Shown: one piece after another, positions 9,261-16,655 of the stretch | Numbering within the stretch: the stretch's first letter is position 1 | Layout of the letters: the number at the start of each line of letters is the position of its first letter | Assembly (NCBI RefSeq): GCF_936933875.1 | Contig: NZ_CAKZIK010000029.1 | Location: 1-64,000 of the forward strand | Reading direction: 5' to 3' | From: an uncultured Chryseobacterium sp. | GTDB taxonomy: Bacteria > Bacteroidota > Bacteroidia > Flavobacteriales > Weeksellaceae | Length of the DNA stretch: 64,000 nucleotides | The notes under the pieces: generated by a model | Told to the model about the DNA's origin: nothing | What the model saw: only the letters and a program-made list of their open reading frames with translations | Databases searched by the model: none | Made by a program: the position numbers and the translations under genes

Positions 9261-9372
9261 AAAATTTTTACTGGATTTATTTCATTTTTAAGGTTTGTAA
9301 AATTACAATTTTTTGGGCGAAAGCACAAAGGCACATCGCAAACTTAAATCATTGAAAATTTAGTTTTATTAT

Positions 9373-9403
9373 TTTGATTTATTCTAAATTAAATTTATAT
9401 TTG
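9373..9403 (+). promoter_or_regulatory. Bacteroidota-type promoter for the 50-codon gene
   Basis: A TTTG (9373-9376) and a TATATTTG (9396-9403) are separated by 19 bases. This matches the Bacteroidota primary sigma consensus TTTG-N17-23-TAnnTTTG. Only 4 bases separate the -7 element from the ATG at 9408, so the transcript would start at or within a few bases of the start codon. Confidence 0.6.
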
Positions 9404-9407
9404 CAAC

Positions 9408-9560
9408 ATGAACCTACAGATTATCCCGTTTAAAATTGCTCCGCTAGCTCCTGCATTTCAGGTTTCTGAAGAAATGTACTGTGACAAGAAAAAATGCTGC
9501 AAAAAATTTAAAAAAGGGAAACGCTGCAAAAAATGTCCGGGAAGACTGAAGATGGCGTAA
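9408..9560 (+). CDS. Small Cys/Lys-rich protein (50 aa), function unknown
   Basis: A 50-codon ORF too short for common gene-calling cut-offs. The first 20 residues are mixed hydrophobic with prolines (KIAPLAPAFQVS). The rest is basic and carries five cysteines: Cys25, Cys30, Cys31, Cys40 and Cys43, spaced C-x4-CC-x8-C-x2-C. That pattern could bind a metal ion or nucleic acid, but I recognise no named family. A consensus promoter lies immediately upstream and a strong terminator 70 bases downstream, so the unit is complete by itself. It is divergent from gcvP and convergent with the J-domain gene. Confidence 0.65.
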   Translation: MNLQIIPFKIAPLAPAFQVSEEMYCDKKKCCKKFKKGKRCKKCPGRLKMA

Positions 9561-9627
9561 TTGTAATGATGAATTGTGAATGATGAATTATGAATGAAAA
9601 ATAACGATAATTCAAAAAAAATATTGG

Positions 9628-9657
9628 AACGGAAACTGAAAGGTTTTCGTTTTTTTT
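9628..9657 (+). terminator. Terminator of the 50-codon gene
   Basis: Stem AACGGAAAC/GTTTTCGTT (one G-T pair) around TGAAAG, followed directly by a run of T residues on the plus strand. It ends the small-gene transcript and abuts the convergent J-domain gene stop. Confidence 0.75.
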
Positions 9658-10294
9658 ATTCTAAGTTGGAAACAAGGAAGATCATCGCGGCGATGATGAA
9701 AAGAATGACCAAAATAATTTTTGCGGTTTTGGGAACGGAAGGTTCTTTCTTAAGGTCTTCTGCTTTCGGAACATAAGTACTTTCGAATTTTTCGGCTTCT
9801 ACTCTTTCAAAAACTTCTGTGATGGTAATTCCTTTTACTACCGTTCTGTTAAGCAGCGTATTTGTAGCCTGAAGAACCACATGAAATTTCCCTTCTTTGA
9901 ATTCTGTGATTTTGAATGAACGTTCTCCATAGGATTTTTCGAGTCCGAAAGGTAGAATTTTCACCACATCGGCATTGTTGGTTTGCCAGTTCAGAATAAT
10001 CTCCTCCCCTTTTACCGCACGGATTTTACTTGCATTAAAAGTCTTGATAAACGGTGGAAGATTGGAACGTGTGGAACGCTTTCTTTCTTCAAAGTTTCCA
10101 TCAAAAATTCTGCGCTTCTCCGGGTCTACTAAATTTTCGTAGGCTTCCTGAACTTCGCGGAAACGTTCTTCGAAAAAATCGTCGTCGATATTTTTATCGG
10201 GATGGTATTTCAAAGAAAGTTTACGGTACGCTTTTTTGATGTCTTCTTCTGAAGCATCGGGTTTTACGCCTAAAAAGTAGTAATAATCTTTCAA
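9656..10294 (-). CDS. Membrane-anchored J-domain (DnaJ-type) protein
   Basis: A 212-residue Hsp40-like co-chaperone. The J domain occupies residues 1-67 with the HPD motif at 31-33 (KYHPDKN) and the closing EAYENLVDPEKRRIFD helix. There is no Gly/Phe region and no zinc-binding domain, so it is a type III J protein. The middle (about 80-165) looks like a beta-rich domain (GEEIILNWQTNNADVVKILP). A single membrane helix near the C-terminus (about 190-208) would leave the J domain in the cytoplasm. It would recruit DnaK to a membrane-linked task that the sequence does not reveal. Confidence 0.87.
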   Translation of the reverse strand: MKDYYYFLGVKPDASEEDIKKAYRKLSLKYHPDKNIDDDFFEERFREVQEAYENLVDPEKRRIFDGNFEERKRSTRSNLPPFIKTFNASKIRAVKGEEIILNWQTNNADVVKILPFGLEKSYGERSFKITEFKEGKFHVVLQATNTLLNRTVVKGITITEVFERVEAEKFESTYVPKAEDLKKEPSVPKTAKIILVILFIIAAMIFLVSNLE

Positions 10295-10375
10295 GTTTTA
10301 TGAAGTTGGTGCAATTGGTGCAGGTTGCAAACTGTTGTACAAAAATAGTTTTTTTGGATGAATGTTTTTGAAGTT

Positions 10376-10510
10376 CCCACAGATTACACAGATTTCCACA
10401 GATTTTTTGATTTTCTTATTTTATTTTTGATTCTCTGAAAAACTTTGTTTAAGCTTTTTGAAATTTAAGAAAGAATGCTTCCCGCAGATTGCGCGAATTG
10501 ACGCAGATGG
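10376..10510. repeat. Degenerate CAGATTACRCAGATT word repeats
   Basis: Two runs of the word CCC(A/G)CAGATTrCrC with partial internal iterations (10376-10406 and 10481-10510). The same word recurs at 11854-11870 and 11937-11965. These look like decayed copies of a short dispersed element. Confidence 0.5.
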
Positions 10511-10632
10511 TTTGTTGGAATATTTTTGAGGCAAGATTTTAAAACTTTGTAAAAGATTTTTGAACTTTGACAAAGTGTAAATGATTAGATTTTTTTCGAG
10601 TCTTTTGGTGTAAAGAAAAACAGATTGATGTT

Positions 10633-10711
10633 GTAGCCCGGATTGAAGCGACATCCTTTTTAGGCGCGGCGCTTCGCGCCGCGCCTAAAAAGATACAGCG
10701 GAAAGCCGGAC
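10633..10711 (+). repeat. REP-like palindromic element, copy A
   Basis: Starts with GTAGCCCGG and ends with GCCGGAC. The centre is a 16-bp perfect stem (10657-10672 with 10676-10691, loop TTC) made of T5AGGCGCGGCGC and its complement. The word AGCG occurs on both sides of the stem (10647-10650, 10697-10700). Further conserved sequence, GACCGAAATTTC and GCTCC, follows to about 10746. It shares frame but not stem sequence with the element at 41706, and a looser form lies at 52659. Confidence 0.8.
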
Positions 10712-10782
10712 CGAAATTTCTGAGAAGTTCTGCTTTTATTGCTCCTAAAAATTGTAATTTTAGTTACTGAAAATATTCGCCG

Positions 10783-11847
10783 ATGCATGTGAGCCATAAT
10801 GAACACGACAAAATTTCGAAAAAAAAGTTGATTTACCCTATAAATCATGAACTTCGAGAATATCTTGCGGAATACGACCGTACGATTTCCACGCCAATTT
10901 CTTACGAAGATTTGCTGCGTTTTACGGATTCTTACCCGATTTTGGATAAGGACGGCAAGGAAACGCTTTGGGACGGTGTGATGTACAGCCATTATGAAAT
11001 GGACGAAATTCATCAGGGCCTCATTAAGATTTATCAGCGCCTACGTTCCGACGGGAACCGTGAAGCAACGACGCACCTGATTGTGGACAGTATTGATTTC
11101 TGCACGTTCGGGAATACGCATCCTTTCCGTATTAAAATCCGAAATCTTCACAATGATATTCACGATTATTTTTATGTGAAAAAAGCCGATGCATCGAGGA
11201 TTTATGGTTTGGAACTTGAGCATTTGCTTTCTCCCAACCGTATTGATTTTCTGGTTCACAAAAATACTTTGATTGAGGAGCATGTTTCGGGAATTCCGGG
11301 CGATATTTTTTTGGAGAAATATTTGGATGAAAACCAAAGCCGAAAGCGTATTGCCAAAGAGTTTGTGAAATTTAATGAGCGCTGTTTCTTGCGACTTTTG
11401 GGAGACCAACGCTCCTATAATTTTGTGATGGTTTTAACGCCGGATTTTGATGAAATTAAATACAGAATCCGTTCTATAGATTTCGACCAACAGTCTTACG
11501 AAGGCCGAATGAATCTGTACAAACCGCAGTTCTACAAGGAAAATTTGCAGTATGTAAAATTTGTGATGGATTATATTGATGAATCCTCCATCCGACAATA
11601 CCAACACGAAGAACGTTCTTTAATGGCGAAACGACTTTTGGTAGGCAATATTCGCATTAAAAAACTGATTGAAATAATGAAAAAAGACGAAATCGCACCA
11701 AAAGAAAAAGTAGTTCAGCTTCGTGAAGAAATCCATCAGTATCTGAAAGATAACAACTTCAAAAGTTGTGAAACAATGGGAGATATCGTGGAAGCTGTGC
11801 TGAATTTTACGTTGAGAAATTATGAATCCTCGGTGACGGGGAAATAG
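10783..11847 (+). CDS. Conserved hypothetical protein with kinase-like motifs
   Basis: A 354-residue soluble protein that I cannot assign to a named family. Its middle section resembles a protein-kinase-like fold: YFYVKK (residues 130-134) as a possible beta-3 lysine, Glu144/146 in a following helix, LIEEHVSGIPGD (163-174) as a hinge-like stretch, GDQRSYNF (207-214) as a GDxxxxN catalytic loop, and SIDFDQ (231-236) as a DFD metal site. The GDxRxxNF form is nearer to HipA/FAM20/PI-kinase-like families than to Hanks kinases. The last 100 residues are charged and helical. It is a single gene preceded by repeat sequence. The kinase reading is inference from motif spacing only. Confidence 0.6.
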   Translation: MHVSHNEHDKISKKKLIYPINHELREYLAEYDRTISTPISYEDLLRFTDSYPILDKDGKETLWDGVMYSHYEMDEIHQGLIKIYQRLRSDGNREATTHLIVDSIDFCTFGNTHPFRIKIRNLHNDIHDYFYVKKADASRIYGLELEHLLSPNRIDFLVHKNTLIEEHVSGIPGDIFLEKYLDENQSRKRIAKEFVKFNERCFLRLLGDQRSYNFVMVLTPDFDEIKYRIRSIDFDQQSYEGRMNLYKPQFYKENLQYVKFVMDYIDESSIRQYQHEERSLMAKRLLVGNIRIKKLIEIMKKDEIAPKEKVVQLREEIHQYLKDNNFKSCETMGDIVEAVLNFTLRNYESSVTGK

Positions 11848-12178
11848 TTTGTTTCCCACAGATTGCAAGATTATTTTTCTGTTGCCACGAAATCGAAGAT
11901 TAGACTTAGTCAATGCATGAATTTATGTCTTTTTCTCCCGCAGATTACGCAGGTTTACGCAGATTCTTCCTCACTTATAAATTTTTAGTACACAATTCAT
12001 CCTTGGATGAATTTTTGCGCCCTTAAAAATATTTTCAAATATGTAAACGAAAAACTTCGCGCCTTTGCGTTTAAATTTTCCCGCTTTTTAAAGAGATTTT
12101 GAAAAAAAATTGTGCATTTGTGGCAAGAAAACCTCCGCATCCTCCGTGCAAATTTCAGTGTCTCCGTATTTAAAAAAA
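11848..12178. other. Intergenic spacer of decayed repeat words
   Basis: About 330 bases without a supported gene. It contains cagatt-type words (11854-11870, 11937-11965), a GTTGCCACGAAAT fragment (11881), an AACTTCGCGCCTTTGCGTTTA word (12051) and a CCGTGCAAATTTCAGTGTCTCCG stretch near 12143. Related words recur in other gaps of the window. Confidence 0.5.
11854..11965. repeat. CAGATTrCGCAG word repeats, second cluster
   Basis: Words at 11854-11870 and 11937-11965 match those at 10376-10510. They carry no coding sequence and lie after the kinase-like gene. Confidence 0.45.
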
Positions 12179-12634
12179 TCAAAGGTAAATTCCGAAGAAA
12201 AAAGTCCATGCAATCAAAAAAATCTGCATCGGAAGTCTTTCTTTCCAGAAATAATCCATTCCCGGACCAGTAGAATCGGCTTTGAAAATATTGATGTTTT
12301 CTTTGGAAGATTTATAATTGGCAGGAAAAATCACGATGAAGAAAACAATCAGTAAAAAGGCCGTAATTTCCCGAACCGACGGAATCAAAAGTCCAATTCC
12401 AGCCGCAATTTCCAAAATTCCTGTAAAGTAAACCATAAACTTTTTAGCGGGAATAATTTCGGGCATCATCATCATCATTCCTTCCACAAATCTAAAATGC
12501 GAAACTCCCGTAAATATAATGAATAAGGCCATTGCAATATTCCCTGATAATAAAAAGTTCCAGTTTCCCTGAAAAATTTTGGTTCCGACTAAAGCCAAAA
12601 CAAAAGCACCGAAAAGTATAAATAATAACTTCAT
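12179..12634 (-). CDS. DoxX-family membrane protein
   Basis: A 151-residue inner-membrane protein with four hydrophobic helices (residues about 2-18, 30-50, 67-87, 91-110) and a conserved-looking HFRFVEGMMMMMPEIIPA segment between helices 2 and 3, as in DoxX-like proteins. Members are linked to respiratory or redox stress but few have known biochemistry. It is the last gene of the one-strand array that begins at the Crp regulator near 18.1 kb. Confidence 0.75.
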   Translation of the reverse strand: MKLLFILFGAFVLALVGTKIFQGNWNFLLSGNIAMALFIIFTGVSHFRFVEGMMMMMPEIIPAKKFMVYFTGILEIAAGIGLLIPSVREITAFLLIVFFIVIFPANYKSSKENINIFKADSTGPGMDYFWKERLPMQIFLIAWTFFFGIYL

Positions 12635-12654
12635 GATTTCTAATTAAAAAGATG

Positions 12655-12676
12655 CTTCGACAAGCTCAGCATGACA
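12655..12676. repeat. CTTCGACAAGCTCAG dispersed repeat
   Basis: The 22-base word CTTCGACAAGCTCAGCATGACA lies between the DoxX and SRPBCC genes. A variant (CTTCGACTTCGCTCAGGATGACA) occurs at 52753-52775. Words of this type are common in flavobacterial intergenic DNA. Confidence 0.65.
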
Positions 12677-12686
12677 TAAAATTTTC

Positions 12687-13097
12687 TTAATTCTCCGCTA
12701 AATCTTTAATTTTTTCAAAAATTTTTGGGACATCACCATTGTAAAAATCCACAAATTCATCCAAGGAATTTACACTTACTTTCAACTCTGTTCCGTTTTC
12801 AATTGGGTGCAATAGATAACTGATGTTGGATTCTTCCCAACCTTGCGGAGAAAGTTCGCCGTTCATAATCCAGCCCAAATGTTTCATTTTGAGTTCCTTT
12901 TGCAGAACGTTGGTTTCCACCAAATTGAACATTCCGTTGTTTTGGGTATCGAAAAATTTCATTACCGTTCCCTGTTCCCAATTTCCTTCAAAACGGTTTC
13001 CGGAAGACCATTTTTCGTAAGTTTCTGCATTCCACAATGTGTTCCAAACTTTTTCCGGTGTTGCGCTGATTTCGGTTTTGTATTCTAGTTTTTTCAT
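12687..13097 (-). CDS. SRPBCC/AHSA1-family protein
   Basis: A 136-residue START-like (Bet v 1 fold) protein. The AHSA1 hallmark is an N-terminal strand then ATPEKVWNTLWNAETYEKW, with a hydrophobic ligand cavity expected between sheet and C-terminal helix. I chose the ATG at 13097 (MKKLEYKTEISAT), because a longer frame adds 24 residues that do not resemble the family. It is paralogous to the gene at 25240-25668, which begins MKKLEFSIPINATKEKVW. Ligand unknown. Confidence 0.83.
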   Translation of the reverse strand: MKKLEYKTEISATPEKVWNTLWNAETYEKWSSGNRFEGNWEQGTVMKFFDTQNNGMFNLVETNVLQKELKMKHLGWIMNGELSPQGWEESNISYLLHPIENGTELKVSVNSLDEFVDFYNGDVPKIFEKIKDLAEN

Positions 13098-13137
13098 AGT
13101 TCTTCTTGGCTCGTAGCTTTTCTTTCTTGCTCTTATT

Positions 13138-14004
13138 CTAAGAATTATAAGCACTTTCCAAATCCGCAATTACGATTTTCTGCATCTGCAGCATAGCCTG
13201 AACTACTTTGTGTCCTTTTTCAGGATTTTCAAAATCATTCATGAGTTCCAGCAAACGTTTCGGAACAATCTGCCAACTTACGCCAAACTTATCTTTCAGC
13301 CAACCGCATCGGCTTTCTTCGCCACCATCTGCCGTTAAGGAATTCCACAAATAGTCGGTTTCGGTTTGGTTATCGGTCATCACGACGATTGAAATTCCTT
13401 CATTGAAATCAAATTTATGGTCGTAGGAATTGTCCATACAGAAAAAAGTGTAACCGTCAAGTTTGAAATCTGCGTGCTGAACATTTTGCGGAACTTCATG
13501 CGTTTCGTTTCCGATGCCTTCACCATATTTCAGAACACCGCCGATTTTTGAATCTGGAAAAATTTTGGTGTACAGTTCCATCGCTTCCATTGCTTTCCCA
13601 TTATTTTCATGAATAAACATCAGCGTTGGAATGATTTTTTGGTCGCCTTGTTTTGATCCCAAATAAACCTGCCACGTCACCCCAAATTTATCGCGAACCC
13701 AACCATATTTTTTGCTCCACGGATATTCGCCGAGTTCCATCAGGACAATTCCTCCTTCAGAAAGCGGCTTCCAATATTTTTCTACTTCTTCTTCGGTTTC
13801 GCACAATACCATAAAAGAAATGGAAGCGTTTTTTTCAAATTGAGGGCCGCCGTTCAAGAGCATCATTCGCTGTCCGAAAAGTTCAATATTAATCACAACC
13901 GGAGAATCGACAGTAATTTTTCCATTGAAAACTTCGCAGTAAAAATCTGCGGACTGTTTGGCGTCGCCGTTGTACCAAAGGCAGGGGAAAATATCGTTGT
14001 TCAT
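13138..14004 (-). CDS. VOC superfamily protein, two PhnB-like (3-dmu-9_3-mt) domains
   Basis: A 288-residue protein with two tandem glyoxalase-fold units of the PhnB kind, about residues 3-120 and 128-250. The first shows CLWYNGDAKQSADFYCEVF and YGWVRDKFGVTWQVY; the second shows MEAMELYTKIFPDSKIGG and CGWLKDKFGVSWQIVP. A short helical tail follows. VOC proteins bind metal and small molecules, with roles from isomerases to antibiotic sequestration; the reaction here is unknown. The fused double unit is a recognised arrangement. The next gene upstream ends 8 bases before this start. Confidence 0.83.
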   Translation of the reverse strand: MNNDIFPCLWYNGDAKQSADFYCEVFNGKITVDSPVVINIELFGQRMMLLNGGPQFEKNASISFMVLCETEEEVEKYWKPLSEGGIVLMELGEYPWSKKYGWVRDKFGVTWQVYLGSKQGDQKIIPTLMFIHENNGKAMEAMELYTKIFPDSKIGGVLKYGEGIGNETHEVPQNVQHADFKLDGYTFFCMDNSYDHKFDFNEGISIVVMTDNQTETDYLWNSLTADGGEESRCGWLKDKFGVSWQIVPKRLLELMNDFENPEKGHKVVQAMLQMQKIVIADLESAYNS

Positions 14005-14012
14005 AGTTTAGT

Positions 14013-14360
14013 TTAAAGTTCCAAGTTATTTCTTCGGAAAATTACAATTTTTCTAATCAAATCATAAGGAATTTCTTCATTCACGGGAAACTGTACAGAA
14101 CCTTTTCCTTGTTTGTATTTTGAAAGCTCCTCTTTGAAAGCTTCGTGACCATTTGGAGTAGCGTAAAATCCTATGTGATTTTTGTAACCAGCGAAATAGG
14201 GCAATGGTTTTTTGTTCAGATAAAATCCGGGCATTCCGTAACCGATTTTTTCGGTGGCTTCCGGAACTGCTTCAAGAATGATGTCGCGAATTTTATGCAT
14301 AATTTCCTGAACTTCTTCGGGAAACTGCGAGATGTAATTTTTGATTTCTTTCAACATCAA
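14013..14360 (-). CDS. DUF1801 family protein
   Basis: A 115-residue protein with the DUF1801 (YdhG-like) pattern: a leading helix IKNYISQFPEEVQEIMHKIRD, then PEATEKIGYGMPGFYLNKKP, and a basic RKIVIFRRNNLEL end. The family includes proteins related to the B. subtilis frataxin-like iron chaperone YdhG; function here is not demonstrated. Its ATG overlaps the stop of the SRPBCC gene upstream by 4 bases, so the two are translationally coupled. Confidence 0.8.
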   Translation of the reverse strand: MMLKEIKNYISQFPEEVQEIMHKIRDIILEAVPEATEKIGYGMPGFYLNKKPLPYFAGYKNHIGFYATPNGHEAFKEELSKYKQGKGSVQFPVNEEIPYDLIRKIVIFRRNNLEL

Positions 14361-14770
14361 TGATTTTCCACATACTTATGAAAATTATTCAGAATCGCAT
14401 ACCAACCTTCGCGCTGCATTTCGCGTGAATTGGACTTTTCCGGATCGAAAATTTCGGTAACTTTGGTAGTGTTTTCGTCCACTTTTTCAAATAAAACCTC
14501 AACATTTCTGCCGTCTTCTAAATGGTATTTTATTTTTTCAAAAGGAATAATTTCATCGTAAACCCCCTCAAAATCGAAACCAAAACTTCCGTCTTTGGCT
14601 TCCATTCTTGTTTTCAGTTTTCCGCCGACTTTTAAATCATTTTCCGCTTTTGGGCAATGCCAACTTTCGTGTGCAAAACTCCATTTCGTGATATGTTTAG
14701 GTTCATTGAAATAGTCCCAAACTTTTTTTACAGGTTCCAAAATGGTAATGTCAATTTTGATGGGTTCCAT
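14357..14770 (-). CDS. SRPBCC/AHSA1-family protein
   Basis: A 137-residue START-like domain protein with the family start IDITILEPVKKVWDYFNEPKHI and the ending REMQREGWYAILNNFHKYVE, which forms the long C-terminal helix over the cavity. It overlaps the DUF1801 gene by 4 bases (ATGA). It is the second AHSA1-type gene in the small-domain array. Confidence 0.84.
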   Translation of the reverse strand: MEPIKIDITILEPVKKVWDYFNEPKHITKWSFAHESWHCPKAENDLKVGGKLKTRMEAKDGSFGFDFEGVYDEIIPFEKIKYHLEDGRNVEVLFEKVDENTTKVTEIFDPEKSNSREMQREGWYAILNNFHKYVENH

Positions 14771-14854
14771 AATTTACTTGTTTGATTTCCTAAATTTACA
14801 AAGAAAAAGGTGAACTACATTCACACAATTCACCCAATACGTTTTGAATTCTGC

Positions 14855-15253
14855 TTAATTCATCGAGTGAATTCCGAACATATTTCCGTCCGGATCCCAG
14901 CAAAGTGCCATAAAACCATGATCACCAATGGACATTTTCGATTTGTGAATTTTTCCTCCAGCTGCTGTTACACGACTTTCTTCAACAGCACAATCTGCGG
15001 ATGAGAAATAGACAATTGTTCCGCTTCCACCACTTGGAACGCCTTCCATTTGAATCAACGCTCCACTTGCGCCGGGCAAACTTTCCATTGACATGGGAAA
15101 TCCGGACATTTTCATGAACCCATTTGCATCAGTTGGATCTTCCATATCCTGGAATTCGACTTGAAAAACTTCGCCGTAAAATCTTTTGGCTTTTTTAATA
15201 TCCTGCACGTAGATTTCGAACCAACCTACAGGATTAAATTTCTGATTTTCCAT
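14855..15253 (-). CDS. VOC family (glyoxalase-fold) protein
   Basis: A 132-residue single VOC domain. WFEIYVQDIKKAKRFYGEVF is the first beta-alpha-beta unit and DHGFMALCWDPDGNMFGIHS the last, whose DPDGN turn is typical. Related proteins are annotated as glyoxalase/bleomycin-resistance-like. The metal-ligand pattern is not clear enough to assign an enzyme. The gene lies 24 bases behind the PhnB gene. Confidence 0.82.
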   Translation of the reverse strand: MENQKFNPVGWFEIYVQDIKKAKRFYGEVFQVEFQDMEDPTDANGFMKMSGFPMSMESLPGASGALIQMEGVPSGGSGTIVYFSSADCAVEESRVTAAGGKIHKSKMSIGDHGFMALCWDPDGNMFGIHSMN

Positions 15254-15277
15254 AATAAATTATGGTTTTGGTGTTAT

Positions 15278-15736
15278 TTAAAAAGTGGACTGCTCGTTCG
15301 GATTGTAATTGATCATCCAAGCCGAACCGAATCTGTCGATGAGACTTCCCCAATAATCTCCCCAAAACTGGTCTGCCATTGGAGATTCTACTTTTCCACC
15401 GGCGGAAAGTTCGTTGAAAATTCTGTCCGCTTCTTCGCGCGAATCCGGATGAATGCTGATAATTGAATTATCGCCAATGCGGAAATTTTCGCCGCCTTCG
15501 TTGTTTTTCATTCCGGGCATAATGTCGGAGCCCATCAAAACCTGATCGCCGATATTGATTCCAACGTGCATCACACGGTTTTTGATTTCGTCGGGCATTG
15601 TCATTCCTTCCTGTGGTGGAATATCGCCGAAACGCATAATTCCATTTCCGGCAAACTCACCACCGAAAACTTTTTTGTACAGTTTAAATGCTTCTTCGCA
15701 AGTACCGTCGAAGTTGAGATAAGGATTTAGTTTCAT
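15278..15736 (-). CDS. PhnB-like VOC protein
   Basis: A 152-residue PhnB/DUF1338-like VOC protein: NPYLNFDGTCEEAFKLYKKV at the start, HVGINIGDQVLMGSD in the middle, and FWGDYWGSLIDRFGSAWMIN near the end. PhnB-type proteins resemble 3-demethylubiquinone methyltransferases in domain models but are not methyltransferases. The start codon is preceded by a spacer of 40 bases from the truncated VOC gene. Confidence 0.83.
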   Translation of the reverse strand: MKLNPYLNFDGTCEEAFKLYKKVFGGEFAGNGIMRFGDIPPQEGMTMPDEIKNRVMHVGINIGDQVLMGSDIMPGMKNNEGGENFRIGDNSIISIHPDSREEADRIFNELSAGGKVESPMADQFWGDYWGSLIDRFGSAWMINYNPNEQSTF

Positions 15737-15776
15737 TTTTTATAATTTTTAAAGGTTTAATTAAATGAGGGAAAGA

Positions 15777-16013
15777 TTACATTCCTTTTTCGAAAAGTAG
15801 AAAATTCCATTTGTGACCGTCTGGATCGGCGAATGTACTCCCAAAAAAGCCTCCTTCGGATCTTTGTGGCTCCACCAGGATTTTACCACCGGAAGTTCCT
15901 GATTTTTCGGTGGTTTCGGTAATTTCTTCCTCGGATCTTGAACCAATTGCAAGCATTACTTCACTCTTTGAGGAAGCATCGCACACTTCGCCCATAGTTG
16001 CTTTATTGTCCAT
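15777..16013 (-). pseudogene. N-terminally truncated VOC protein fragment
   Basis: A 78-codon frame matching only the second half of a VOC domain: SKSEVMLAIGSRSEEEITE corresponds to the middle strand and FGSTFADPDGHKWNFLLFE to the last metal-site strand. Full-length relatives have about 60 more residues in front. The 80 bases upstream to the next gene contain no recognisable first half in any frame. It could still be expressed from its own ATG, but it cannot form a complete VOC unit alone. Confidence 0.6.
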
Positions 16014-16093
16014 AACATTTTGTTTTTAGTGTTGTTTAAATTTAAAGATTTTACGAAGTAAATTCTGTTAAACAAATTTTAATTGGGTATTTT

Positions 16094-16645
16094 TTAACTG
16101 GTTTTTGTATCATAGTAGAGGATTATTACTCCTGAATTAAAGGTATTCGTTCGGTGAAGTTTGAAAGTTTTTTGTTCTTCCCAGTTTTCGAATAATTGCA
16201 AACCTTTTTCTGCAATAATGGGATGAATGCACAGTTGAAATTCATCAATCAAATTCAGTTTCAGCGCCTGAATGATGAGACTTCGGCTTCCAATCAGAAT
16301 ATTTTTGCCTGAATTCTTTTTGAGTTCGTTAATTTCTTCTTCCAAAGATAGATTTGACAATCTTGCGGTTTCCCAATCCACAGTTTTCAAGGTATTTGAA
16401 AAAACAATTTTGTTGATTTGATCAATGGTTACTGCGAAATTGTCTTCTGATTTGTTTCCGGTTGGATTTTCCAGAATTCCGCGCCAATATTCCATCAGTT
16501 GATAAGTAATTCGTCCGTACAAGATATCATCGGCTTCACTCAATAAATTCGTGTAATGACTGTGAAGTTCCCCATCAACAATTCCGATACTGTGATCGCA
16601 GTTTCCGTTGATGGTCATATTAATGGCAGCGATTACTTTTCTCAT
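16094..16645 (-). CDS. RibD C-terminal / dihydrofolate reductase-like protein
   Basis: A 183-residue protein of the RibD_C (DHFR-fold) family. Visible are the start KVIAAINMTINGNCDH, the ADDILYGRITYQLM turn, and ILIGSRSLIIQALKLNLIDE, which aligns with the NADP-binding segment of YwjB/YyaP-type proteins. These stand-alone forms have no proven riboflavin role. The gene is 10 bases downstream of the DinB gene. Confidence 0.83.
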   Translation of the reverse strand: MRKVIAAINMTINGNCDHSIGIVDGELHSHYTNLLSEADDILYGRITYQLMEYWRGILENPTGNKSEDNFAVTIDQINKIVFSNTLKTVDWETARLSNLSLEEEINELKKNSGKNILIGSRSLIIQALKLNLIDEFQLCIHPIIAEKGLQLFENWEEQKTFKLHRTNTFNSGVIILYYDTKTS

Positions 16646-16655
16646 TTTCAGAAAA

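Larger units (their letters stand above)
10295..10782. other. Repeat-rich intergenic spacer
   Basis: About 490 bases with no convincing gene. It holds degenerate cagatta-type word repeats (10376-10510), a TTTGACAAAG-like fragment near 10566, and one copy of the REP-like palindromic element (10633-10711). A 77-codon minus-strand frame here lies within these repeats and is not believed. Confidence 0.6.

Noticed and set aside
6285..9407. Glycine riboswitch near gcvP
   Set aside because: The 147-base gap upstream of gcvP is A/T rich and shows none of the paired conserved blocks of a glycine aptamer.
10421..10654. 77-codon minus-strand frame before the kinase-like gene
   Set aside because: It lies inside repeat words and the REP-like element, and has no coding character.
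12687..13169. Longer SRPBCC protein starting at 13169
   Set aside because: The extra 24 residues are basic and unlike the family; the ATG at 13097 gives the normal AHSA1 start.
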